Below are positions 11,410 through 23,800 of a stretch of 64,000 nucleotides of DNA, one piece after another. Source of the DNA: Myrica gale (Eukaryota > Streptophyta > Magnoliopsida > Fagales > Myricaceae); NCBI GenBank assembly GCA_963930655.1, contig OZ005600.1, positions 13,829,501-13,893,500 of the forward strand. Direction: 5' to 3'. The notes beneath the pieces were generated by a model that saw only the letters and a program-made list of their open reading frames with translations, ran no database searches and was not told the origin of the DNA. Within the stretch, counting starts at the first letter, position 1. Each line of letters begins with the position of its first letter. Both the position numbers and the translations under genes were made by a program.

Positions 11410-13188
11410 ATCCTAGTAGTTAGATTTTGTACTTAACTAGGAAGCGTACAGTGGTAGCTAATCATGCACTCTCCACAGTTATGCTGCGGAAATTCACATG
11501 TTGTTTATTGCCTTTCCGAGTCTCAGAGTTGTTTTCCATGAATTGCCCCCACGCATTAACTTCAAAAGCATAAACAGTGAATAAGAAATTTGTTAAAGGG
11601 GCTGATTGGATGCATATTTGTTAAAGTACTTAACAATGACAATGACAGAATTGTCCACTAGGTAGCTGTGGCTGTAGTTCTTCGAATTTGTAAAGAATGT
11701 ATAACAATGGAAACGAGGAGAACAGTATCTATTTACAGGCCAGGCCGGTTGACATATTCAAACTTCAACCTAGACAATATTTAAGCTATCATTATTTTTC
11801 ACAATTTGTCAGTTGGTGAAGCTGAAGATTGTGCCACTAAGTTACTTCTTACCTATCTTAATGGTTAGATTTAAATTTTAGGAGATTTTCTTTTGACAGT
11901 GCATGTCCAAATTTTATTAAGTTACACCCACTTATGGTGAAGAATACTATCGTAACAATCCAACTTGGCTACCTATAAGGAAAATACCATTTATGGGAAT
12001 GATTGTATCTCTAAAATGTAGAAGGAAATTACATCCCTTATTCAAATAACCTAATCCTAAATGTGTTTTATCTCAAAAGATATATAGACTACCCAAATGC
12101 TACAACAAATCTGCTCATAATACTAGGAAATGCAAAATATAAATAACATACATGAGTTTATTTTTTAATCATAACAACTCTAGAATTTCATTAATTCGAC
12201 TTGGTTCGAAGGCTTCAATTACATGCTTTAAATGATAGGTTAGACCTTTCGAAAAGGCGACGGACCAACAAGGTAGGAGGCCTAATAGCCAAACATACCC
12301 AAACGGATAGAAAGGTAATTGTACAAAATGGTAACCTAGGACCGTCGTCCTCTGTCGCTGGGTGGTATGTGGGTTGTGAATTCCCGAATGGTTCAGTTTC
12401 AAGCGTGGGTAGAGAGAGAAGTAGAGTGGAAACCTAGTACGAGTTTTAAAATTTTTATATTATATGAAATTTTAGAAGGGGAAACTTAATTTTATCCGAT
12501 GACAAAAAAGAAATACAAATCAACACCGGAGAAGCATGTACAAATTTGGAGGCGAATAGCAACTGTAGCAAGAAAATATGGCTAAAAGTGACCGCAAGTT
12601 ATCCGGTGAACATACGTTTCTGAACACTAAGCTTAGATCTTTACTTAATAGTAGTGCACTATAAGCAGACCTGTTTTTTATTATTTGTGCATCAAAATTG
12701 TAGGATTAGCGAGCGAGCGAGCAGAAAGAAAGAAAGTGGGGCACAGTAATAATCAGCCGTTAGAGGGGTATTTTTACGAGACTAAAGTTGAATAATTGAA
12801 AAGGCAAAACAGCCACTGAGGTCATAATCGGAGGATTATATCTTTTACAAAGAGGTCCCACTGGTTTTGATCCTCTTTTTCCCTTTTGGTGGGAAAGAAT
12901 TCGAGCTCTGAATACGCGGGTTTCTAGTTATAAAACATCCGGACGTACCACTTCTTGTCTCTCTTTTTTTTTCCCCCAAATGATGAAGAAGACCCACTAT
13001 GACCATGCTCGATCTTCCATGTCTTTTCTTATGACCCGAAAGAGTACGATCTTAGCTTCACTCTGCATCGGTAACTCCATCGCTTATGGGCATGGCCTTT
13101 TTACACTAGAGATTCTGGGTAGGAATAAATTGAAATCCAATGAAACTTAAGCATCAAAGATTATGGGTTTGTCTTCGAACATAATTAT
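11410..13188. other. upstream flank of copy A, no gene recognised
   Basis: No convincing coding region was found. The first few hundred bases would hold the promoter of pseudogene A. A block at about 12170-12440 has a denser base composition and a 77-codon frame on the minus strand but no domain I know. Confidence 0.4.
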
Positions 13189-13196
13189 CCTCTCGT

Positions 13197-14423
13197 CAGT
13201 GGCGGAACCAGGATTTTAGTTAATGGGGAGCAAATTCTTAAGGTGAAATGATATCTCAAATTCTTTTCCTACATAATGCAAAAGTGTGTTGAGTTAAAAT
13301 GAGAATATTGATCGTTAACACATATGTACGGTACAGGTCGGCTGCAATTATTACTACCACTGAAAAAATGAAAACTAGTTTATATTTAGTTATTTAATTA
13401 TCATATCCATCTCTTCAAAATGTACCAAAAATTTTTATGTCCTATAAATATGGGAGAACAGACATCATCACCATTGTAGAGGAAACACTTCAAACCTTCT
13501 TGAAGTATTTCAACTACTTATCTGTCAGGAAAATTCCGTAGTATTAATTTTTTACTTTCAAAACGCAATTATCTTGGCAAAAGGGAAAAAACACAAGTGG
13601 TTTTCCAAGTAGATTCGTACAACCTTTTAATAGAGCTACATCATATGAGTCAGTGTTAGGATGTGTAGAATCCCACAAAGAAATCTCGGCTACAAGTTAG
13701 ACCCCGCATTTAGCCCAAGTCGAAGAGGCAGTCAGATTAAACCCTTTGGGTCTACTTTCTATCTCTTTCTCCCACATAAGGACACATATGGTGTTACAAA
13801 TTACTGGATTGTAACTTAGATCTAGATAAGAAAGCATTGTAATGAGATAAGACTTCAATTCATTCGTAGAAATAGGAACGATAATGCCAATTCGAGGTGG
13901 CAAGCATCCATTGTCTAACAGTTAATCACATATTCAAGAAAACCAAAAAGCAACGCAGGTGCCCTATATTCTGGTCTCTTCCACCCACACATAAATTGGG
14001 TCAGGGGCTAATAAACTAATGGGCAATAAACCCAATACAGGAAATACTAAATGACTACAGCTAATAGGCCAAAGCCCACTGCTCATAACAACCAAAAGCC
14101 CACGTCGCCAATTAAAAGACTTGGCCACACTGGATGTTGACCAAGTTCGACCAAGCTCCCTTTCAAACTCCCGAACTTCTGACTCCATCTAAACTGCAGT
14201 ACCCGTCGTCTTCCTTCCCAAAACTCATCCGCTCAAGATTCCAACTTTATTGCCCTAACTCTTTTCTTCTTGTAACATATGGCTAATTAGCTAAAGGGGG
14301 GGCGGGCCAGGGCAGTAAGGAGGCAAATGCCAAATACATTTAAAAAAACAAAAGAACTCTTTTAATTTTACATAACAGAGGGGGGGCAGCCGCCCAGAGC
14401 GCCCCCATGTGGTTCCGCCCCTG
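13197..14423. mobile_element. hAT transposon, non-autonomous, 1.23 kb, perfect 8-bp target duplication
   Basis: The element starts CAGTGGCGGAACCAGG and ends TGGTTCCGCCCCTG, a 14-bp imperfect inverted repeat of the type common in plant hAT elements. It is flanked by identical CCTCTCGT copies at 13189-13196 and 14424-14431, the 8-bp duplication expected for hAT. No transposase domain was recognised inside. Confidence 0.85.
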
Positions 14424-15058
14424 CCTCTCGTTGATTGTAAGGCTGAGAATTTGAGAGCAAAAACCCTCATGACAAGAGTTGGCACCTGCTAACATGAGCG
14501 TATAGAAGGTCATAGCCAAGGTGTTAGTCAGCTGACAGTACCTCCATAGATAATGGTGCCCTTCTTCGGTCCCGTATAAGGATATGTTTGTTTTAAGAAA
14601 ATTTTCAAGATGCTAAGTATGATATGAATATTTATGTGATATTTAAGCTTTATTGACATGCGTGTAGAAGATGTTGACTTATATTGATGTGTAAAAATAA
14701 TAATAATAATTAGTTGTATTGATATTCGTGTAAAAGTAATGTTGAGATTGTAATTTTAGAAAGTTGGATGTAAATCTTAGAAAAATCTAAGAAATAAACA
14801 TACCCCAAGTCACTCATGCATGCACAAGTAACTCATGCTAAGGTAGCTTGCCCCAGGCATGCTGAAGTCATACCCATATAAGACGTCATTCTTCCATTTT
14901 TGTGGACCATTTGAAGGCTTAACCAGGAAGGTTGATGTTAACGTTTCAGCACAGTCCCGTTTAAGCAGCAAAAATTCTGCTTGAAGGACATATAACCTGA
15001 ACGTCCTCTAAAAATCTAAAAAGCATGTCTGGTCTCTTGGAGGCCATTTACCTATTCT

Positions 15059-15228
15059 TTAGGGTGCGTTTGAAGACTAAATTTTTGTCTTTAAAATTTT
15101 TAATCATCGTTACAAAAATTCTCATAATTTTTTTTTTCACTTTTTTACTCTCTTTATTTTTTCACTAATTCTCATAACCAAAAATTTAATCACCCCAACA
15201 TTTATTTTATCATTCAAACACACCCTAA
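15059..15228. mobile_element. MITE, ~170 bp, palindromic ends
   Basis: The ends TTAGGGTGCGTTTGAA and TTCAAACACACCCTAA are inverted repeats around an AT-rich centre. This end sequence is common in plant MITEs of PIF/Harbinger-like type. The terminal TTA/TAA is part of the palindrome, so the target duplication cannot be read with certainty. Confidence 0.65.
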
Positions 15229-15304
15229 CTTGTTAGGCGAAAGGGTTGGTCCTTGTTTTGAAAAAAAGGGGGAAACGTTAAAGAGGTAAACATTAACTAA
15301 ATAC

Positions 15305-15565
15305 TATTCCCCAGCATTACTATCATAAACTCGAGTTGTACTATATATTTGGTTCCCTCGTCTGGCGACTTTGCCTGTTTTCCGAAAAATCTTTCTGCGC
15401 TGATGATGCTCCCTTTGATAATCTGGACTCGACAATACATCCTTTCAGGAAGATCAGTCTAAAATGGATCCTCGAGCTCCGAATTTTCCACCTATACCAT
15501 CTGGTCAACCTTTTTAGGATCGGATTTCAATGTAGTGTCAGCACTATGACCCAAAACCCAGGCCT
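15305..15565. repeat. 3' flank of copy B, duplicated downstream of copy C
   Basis: The block from TATCATAAACTCGAG through CTTTGATAATCTGGACTCGACA and GTCAGCACTATGACCCAAAAC matches 38329-38565 downstream of copy C. It shows that the kinase duplication unit reaches beyond the stop codon. In copy B this flank is separated from the gene by about 2.2 kb of inserted repeats (15566-17738) that copy C lacks. Confidence 0.8.
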
Positions 15566-15693
15566 TGGGCCAGGATTCTTTGCTGTGATGGGCCTTAAGC
15601 CCTTTTCTCATGCTTTGTCATGGCTTTCAGGTAAGCACCATATCCAGAACCATTTTGGCTATTCTACCAAATAGGAACCAAAAAGTAGCAGAG

Positions 15694-16059
15694 TAGGGCT
15701 GCACACAATCGGACCGCAGACCGGACCGAACTGGACGGACCGGATCAGATTTACAGTCCGATCCGGTCCTAGTTCTTAAAATGAGGTCCGGTTCGGACCA
15801 GACCGAATTCATTAAAAAAATAATTTTTTTTTTTTTTTTTTTATAATTTTTAATACAAATTATAAACTTAAAACGTTTAATTTTAATCTAAACTAAAACT
15901 CAATATTTTTATATGCACTTCCCCTTTGAAATTAACCTAAAATTTTTATAAAAAAATTGAAAAAAAAAATTAAAATCGTTGGACCACTTATGACCAGACC
16001 ACATTTAGTAGGACCGATCCTCTATTTTACGAGGACCGGAAATCTGGTTTTCAGCCCTA
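15694..16059. mobile_element. hAT MITE, 366 bp, TSD TAGCAGAG
   Basis: The element starts TAGGGCTGCACA and ends TTTTCAGCCCTA. Identical 8-bp copies TAGCAGAG lie at 15686-15693 and 16060-16067. Inside the ends are GGACCG/CGGTCC-rich subterminal blocks around an AT-rich core with a long T run. It is too small to code for protein. Confidence 0.85.
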
Positions 16060-16394
16060 TAGCAGAGTATATGAAATATTGATTACTGAAGCATGCTGTG
16101 TACGAATCTACTCACAGCATGGCAAACGAAATCAAACCTTTCCAATTCGTTACCGGTCTAATTAGCTAGATATGGAGAAAAGCCCGCAGCCAACTCCGGT
16201 CCGGTTGAATTGGCTTGCTTCTTGTACGCTAATACCACTCTTCGGACAGAAAACTGAAAAATTATCCTTCAAAAGCAACTATATTCAAACATCACACCGA
16301 CCAAATGGTTCCAGGTTATGGGGGCTGGGGCGGTCTAACAGATCGATTCATTCACAATGATCGAAATTGAACAGACTTGTTTAAGACTCAATCA

Positions 16395-17700
16395 GATACC
16401 AACTTAACCTAGAGGGGGGTGAATAGGTTATCCAATTTTTATTCTCCCTATTACAACTTTTCAACAGGAAAATTCTGCACACTCTACGCAAAGACTAATC
16501 AGAATTTATTAACACACTTTAACAAAAATCTAACTAATCAACTGGAATGCGAATCAAGCAATTTCAAATCTATTTCAATCAAACCAAAACGTTCCTGCAC
16601 AAACTTCACCAAGTCATATTAGTAATTTCAACACACAAAATTACTACAACATTAATTGTCAAGCAGAATGCAAATCAGGTAATACCGAATCTATATCCAA
16701 GATTCTTTCAAAATCAAGAATAACCCCTGAACATTCAGCTTGTGATTCACAACTAACAACAATTAATCAAGAACAATATAAACAATATCAATCACCACAA
16801 AGAGACACCAAGATTGGTTACGAAGAGAAAATCTCTTGGAAACAAATTCCAAGAAATAAAAACTCTTGGGGTCCTTAGACCGGGTAACGATTCCAATAGC
16901 TTTTCAAACTCGAAATACAAGGTGATCTAAAGATTCAAGAATAACCATAATCCTAGTCTAACACACTTGTTTTCTTACCCGAAACACACCGTTCGGATCT
17001 GCACCGTAGCAGGGATCGAGAACCTCTCGTCCATTCGAAAAACTAAAAATCTTACCATGCTGTCCATACCTTGTCATTTCCCATTGTGAACTCACAACAA
17101 CAACAACTCTTCGAACGAGGCTCTTAGACCTTCAAGATTTCAGCAACCTCCGAAAATCTCGAATTTCTTCTTGAGGAAATAACGATGGTGATCAATCAAC
17201 TCGAACTGAGAGTACTAAGAGAGGGGTTTTACTTTTCAAGGCTACATTCTTAGTTCTCACACAATCAAAGACTTCGAAAACAGGGCAACAAGATTCTAGA
17301 GAGAGTTTTTCGTTAAAGGCACAATATCTCGAAATTTCTAAGAATCGAATCTTCAAAGGAAATGGGGTTATATGCTACGGGTTTTTTTCAGTTAGGAGTA
17401 GAATGTTCTGGGCTTCTTGGGTCAACCATGACGTCACTCATTTAGTTAGAAACAGACTAACCAATTTCTGTTTCAGCCGTTTCTTTAATTCGCGTTTCTG
17501 TCTGACTTGTATCTGACTCCAAGCTAACTTGAATTTCTGAAGAAATACCCTGTTTTTGTACTGCAGTCTTCAGCTCTTCACAGAAGCTTCATTAACCTCG
17601 ATATCTCAGGAAGTACAACACAATTACATACGAAGTAAAGCCAACTAAAATATTCCTAACAGAAATAAAGCATAAAGGGGACAAGGGAAAGCTAGAGAGT
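16395..17700 (-). mobile_element. Ty1/copia-type LTR (solo or remnant), minus orientation
   Basis: On the minus strand the block ends with TATTCACCCCCCTCTAGG and then TTGGTATCTGATTGAG. That is the typical 3' end of a copia LTR followed by a primer-binding site close to the initiator-Met tRNA complement TGGTATCAGAG. The opposite boundary near 17.7 kb is approximate. No gag-pol coding sequence is seen on either side, so this is a solo LTR plus a few internal bases, or a truncated element. Confidence 0.55.
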
Positions 17701-17891
17701 GAAAAGCAACCAATTAATTCACTCTCTAGCGGTCTCTCGAATTAGTTGTCAGTTGAATATAATAAAATGGCAGAGCCAGATAGTAAAAGCATTGAATAAA
17801 CTAGTAGAAGCTATCTATAGAGACTGAGTATCTCGAATAGGCAATTTTTACAGTTCTTTCACCAGAAAATACACTGAAAATAGTTGCAGAG

Positions 17892-20800
17892 TCATGAAAC
17901 TTGGGGTATGGATTCTGATATCTCTCCTATACTACTAGTTAAATCCGTGAATGTGTCTGGTCCACTAGAAGTTGTAGGTGTACTGCTAGAAAGGACCCTC
18001 CTTGGAACAAAAGCTGGTCTTTTAGGAGTTGGAACTGTCACAGTTTCACTGTCAAGCATCGTAACAATAAGTGACATATCGGGGCGGTCACTTGGGTCTT
18101 CTTGTACGCATAGCAGTGCAATATTTACAAACTTCACGAACTGGGCAACATCAGCAACTTCACGTAGAGTTTCGTCCATCAAATCCAAAACCTTATTTTC
18201 TACCCACAACCTCCATGCCTGACACAGTTTTAAGACCGACATTGGTATGAAATAGAAAGCCAAAAACGGAGCAGTAAATGATTCTGAAAAGATTCGATGC
18301 ACTTACAGAACCAATAAGGCTCAAGACTTTATCTGACTGATAAAATCCTGTACTCTTTCTTCCACTTAAAATCTCAAGGAGAACTACGCCGAAACTAAAA
18401 ACATCAGATTTGACAGAGAAAGCTCCCTCTAATGCATACTCCGGAGACATATAGCCACTGCAGCACAATGAGTATCAGGGGATTAAGTAGGAGATTGAAA
18501 GTTGTGCTGCACTATAGAAAAACCAGCTTTCATATAGTTATATGTTCTACCATGAACTTACTAACTTCCAACTACTCGGGTCGTGTTATCTCCAGTTTCT
18601 TTGCCTGCAACAATCCTTGCCAAGCCAAAGTCAGATATTTTGGGGTTCATCTCCTCATCTAGAAGAATATTGCTGGTTTTGAGATCTCTGTGGATGATCC
18701 TCAATCTGGAGTCTTGGTGAAGATAAAGGAGTCCTCTAGCTATTCCCAAGATGATGTTCGACGGCAACTTCCAGTCCAAAAGCACACGTCGCTTTGGATC
18801 TTCCACGGTTTCCATTTTCCATTCAACGACGGAACAATTTTGGAAAGAAACAAAGTCAGCCTTACTCAAACGAGATAATTATCAAGCACTGGAGGAGATT
18901 TCGAATTCAGTCTAGTAACTAACCAAATAAAAATGAGTCTAAGCTTTTGCTCGGCATGTATTCGTAGAGTAAAATATTCTCATCTCCTTCAATGCAAAAT
19001 CCTCTGAGTCTAACGAGATTCCTATGTTGAAGTTTTGCAATCAACACCACCTCATTTTTGAATTCCTGTAATCCTTGTCCAGAGACACTCGAGAGCCTCT
19101 TTACAGCAATTTCTTGACCTCCTGGGAATGTCCCCTATGACCAAAGTGAATGTTTAGACTCAATGTATACTTAAGAGGAGGGAGGGAAAAGTATTTAAAA
19201 ATATTCTTACAATCTCCTTTAAAAATCAAGACAGATTTTTCAAGACACAAACTCACATTATAATTTTTATGTCTTTTATCAAACTTGCAAATTATAATCA
19301 GAAATACTAGAGGCTTTCAATCACTTCAAATCAACAAGATTATCAAACTTCTTTCTTACCCCACCAGCATATAACAAAAACCGAATATCCTTTCAATCAA
19401 GATTATCAATTCAGCAATCAAGATTAAGAAACTGCGAAATCAACCAATCAATTAAGACATTAAGTCGTAGTGCACGATGTTGCTCGTGGGGCCGCCTCCT
19501 CCCGTTTTGAAGGGAGTGTTCTCCATTGTCTTGAGCTGTTTGGCAATTATCCGTAAGTGTATATGGGGGCTGACCCCCTTAACTATTGTTATATTCTTTA
19601 GGTTTACTTGTCAATGAAGTATTGCTTATAAAAAAAATCATGACATTAAGAGATAAAGATAAAGACAAAGTCAAGCAAACAAAAAAACACCAAAATTTGT
19701 TTACAAAGTTAAAACTCTGTGAAGAACCTTTTCAAAGAGACAAACACCCTGGGCGAGGCCGCCACCAAACACTCTATTTTGTATGTTCTGTCTTGGAAAT
19801 CATCCCTATGTAATGATTTGATAGGTCGTTTAAATATGTATCAAGAAGGTTGGCGGACTTGGCGGTTATTTTCATTTCTGAGTCCATCGGTTTGTTACTC
19901 CGTTAGTTAACTTCGGACTCACTCCCAACTAACTTCGATTTGTTCGTAGTTTAGGTTATTTGTTCTTCAAACTCTAGGCTAGCCCTAGCTAGCAACTATT
20001 CTATGAAAACTAAAAAACTTTCATTTCATTATATGACCTTCATAATAAGCCTTCTTCTTGAGACAAGACAATTTATTTAGAATTTCAACAATATTTCAAT
20101 TAAAAGAAATATTATTGACAAGGAATGTGTTTGACAACATATTCAACCATTACACAATAGTACCAACAGTATTACTCCCAACAGACACTTAGAACAGCAA
20201 TTAAGATTCTGAAACTACCTTGTAAACAGGCCCATAACCTCCCTGTCCGAGCTTGTTTGCATCTGAGAAGCTATCTGTAGCAACTAGTATGCTTTCCAAG
20301 GAAAAAAAGGGTACATCCAAGTCTTTCTCGTCTTCTTCTCTGAATTCACCCGAGTCTATCAGGCTTTTGACGTGTTTTTCAGTGTCCAATGTGCGAAGTA
20401 CTCGATTTCTTTTGTCGCTTCTGTTAATTTCTGAGTGCCGAGGACAAAACATGTATCTTAGTAACAGGATAGATAAATGCACGGACTACAAGTGGTTTGG
20501 AAGCAAATGGACAAAATCAAATATTTTGCACGTGTGAATTACACAAGCCAGTTACCTTGTCTCTTGGCCATCTTCCTTCTCCAAACATATATAAGTACGG
20601 AACATGTGAGAGCAATCACAAATACTGGAGGTACCAGCACCTCAACAATCAGCGGCAACCGCGTCTTTCCTGTTGAAGGCCCTTCCGGAGGTATTGGAAA
20701 CCCAACTTCTACAAGAAAGAAAGAGAACCAGTCTCACTTAAAAAATGCAGAATATGGAAACGACACTCCATCAATATATATTTCCACTGTGAAACAGCTC

Positions 20801-23800
20801 CAATGGCAACAAACAAAATGTTAATATCTCAAATTCAACAGATATAATGATTAGATTATAATATTTAAGGGGAGGCTGAAAGGGGTAGGCAAGGTTAGGC
20901 AATGACCTAAGGCCCTCTAATTAGAATGACCCCTTATTATTAAGGTCTTATATTATAGTAAAATTAAGAGGAAGAAAAAAAGCCTAAAATTTTTCAGATA
21001 AAATTTAATGAAAGGACTACAAAATAGGAATATTTAAAAATTATTTTATAAAATTAAAATTTAAAATAAAAAACACATCCTAGAAACTGTCTCTTTTTCA
21101 AAATAACAGCACTATCAAAATCAATTTTCAAAATAATAATCATTCATCATAAATTCTTGGCTCTTAAAACATAGAACTAAAACTGTCTACCACAAGTACT
21201 AATTAAGTTCTCAAACAATTAAATTCTAAAGTAATTTTTTTAATGGTACATTGGCACACCAATGTCTAATTAGATTATTATAAAATAATAGCACCATTCA
21301 CAATAAGTCTAAGATTCCACAAGTTATATTGTTCAAGCATTTACATTTCAATTTATTATTAATATCAAATAGCTTTTGTTTATCTATTATTATTATTATT
21401 CATTTTTTGTGCAAACTTTTTAATCTTTAAAATGACATGTTTAAAATAACCATATAGTTATGAAAAACTCAAGAAAAAAAAGAGAATAAAAAGTTTAGTT
21501 TAATCTCAAAGAGGCCCCTAAAAAATTTATTGTTGACAAAAGGGAACCAAATTCTAATAAAGAGGTAATAGGTGAAGAATATTAGGGGGTACTTAGAAGA
21601 AGTGGATAATTTTGATGTGACTCGAGGAGAGAACTTAAGCATGACATGCACTCTGATATTGATATGGTTTGGATATATTTTCGGAATTAAAAGTTTTAAA
21701 AGAAGTTACAAAAACAGAAATTAATACAAAACTAAAAATTAGAAAATTTTATTTAGAAACAACTATGTCTCAAGATATATTAAAACTTGAATACAAAAGT
21801 TTAATTAGTAATTTTGCATCTAAAAAAGCAAGAAGTAAATTTATAGTTTAATTTTAAATTTATTACTTTTTTAAAAAAAATTAAAATGCCTCATTTTTAT
21901 GATTTGCCTAAGGCCCCAAAATTGTTGAGCCCATTGGATAATTGTTAGTTGCAGGTGGTAATGATGTTGGCTGTTGCGAAGGAGGATTCTATGAAATATC
22001 TTCCAATCTCTAAGGTAAATTTTAGATAATGGGGCGACGACGAAACATAGTTGTAGGTTAAGGGAAAGGAAAGCTTTTTGTAAAGCAGGATGTATGCTCA
22101 ATTTCTAACCTTTGGAACAGTTTAAAAGTGTGGCATTCCATCGAAAGTTTGGTTTGCAAAGGCACCTCCGCATTACATCTGTTGCTGCATTGCAAGTTGA
22201 TTGTGGCCAATCATTGCAATCTGCGGGTGAAGTACACGTTGGCTCCTGTGGTGGATCCCAACTAATCTCTCTTCCATCTTTGTATGCAGAAACAGAGTGC
22301 ACCCAAAAAGGCACAGATACATTGAGCTGCCATGCATTTCTAGGATCCCTTTTATCTGCACGCTTGACTTGGATGACAAATTTTCGTGTACTGGGATCAA
22401 TGCTAGCAACGCGAAATGTGCCACTGGGTGCCTTGAAGCTAACCTGGCCTGTGGCGGCGTTGCAATCGAAACTGAAGTACAAGGGGTCACCACAACTGTT
22501 TTTTGTGCTCAGCGGATAAGGAATTATGTATGTGCCACAAGGCTCACAGCTCCTCCTAGTTGGTTCTGCAAAGGAAGAAAGTCTAGAGTAGTAACTGAAG
22601 ACTAAAATTAGCTGTAGCCCTGAAATATCTTTTACCAGTCCAGAATTATAATCTGGAAGCGAGCAGCTGGATATGTAATGCATTTCTGTAGAAGTATGCC
22701 TAATGTTGAGCTATGGACTAATTCTGAGGCTAAGGTAAGAGGAATGCTGGGCATCCCGCCCACGTCCCGCCCAAGTCCCGCTGGGCTGACGTGGAGCGGG
22801 GCCCAGCACACTCAAACAAAATGTCCCAAACCGCATGTGCTCAAACCGCATGTCCCAAACCGCATGTCTTTTGATTTTCAACCGGACCGGTTCAATTGTC
22901 ATTCCATGACTTCTCACGTGACTTCTCCCGTGATTTCAAAAAGTGAAATCCCCTTTCTTCATTTCAAAAAGTGAAATCCCTAATGACTTCTCCCGTGACT
23001 CGCAGAAGCCCCTTTCTTCATTTCAAAAAGTGAAATCCCTAACCCACCAAAGGAGGACTCTGTGCACTTGAACCCGCAGCCCCTTTCTCTTCTTCGTCGC
23101 GAACAGAAGCTTGTTGCACTTGAACCCGCAGGAAATCTCTTCCGACTGGCCTAACTTCCAACTTTTTCTCTCAATTAGTTGTTTTATTTGGTCCCTCTAG
23201 AGCCTTAAAATGCTAATTAGGTGGATATATACCTTGCATAGATATATACCAAATTTCATATGGAAAGTTTCCTAGTTGGAAATATGTGATTATAGGAAGC
23301 TCCGAATTATAGTTAGGTGTCAATTATTTTTTAAGACAGAGATATATATAGTATAGAAACGGGTACTGTACTGCATCCTTGCAGTCGTGACAATTATAGT
23401 TAACTTGATTCTCCAAATATTGCACTTTCATGTGATGAGATACTTTAGAAAATATTAGAGCTGTCCAATTGTAAAGGTTTTGGACGTATTAACCCACCCC
23501 CCATCAGACAATACTGCCGAATATATGAGACAAATTAACTATAAAATAAGCTTTCTTCATTGCATGTGAGCCGAACACACTCAATCATAATTAGTTGAAG
23601 GAAATGCTTGCATTAAAGCCGAACACACTAAACCTGGAAAGCAAGTGGGCTGTTCGTAACACCCCTCTCTTCCAACCCAGAGATACGAAGAAGATTTCCT
23701 GCGGGTTCAAGTGCTGCAACACCCCTCTGTTCGCGGGTTCAAGTACAACACCCCTCTGTTCGCGACGAAGAAGAGAAAGGGGCTGCGGGTTCAAGTGCAC

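Noticed and set aside
17884..18222. plus-strand 112-codon frame, repeated at 38715-39041
   Set aside because: It is the antisense frame of the last kinase exon. It is kept in copies B and C only because the exon is.
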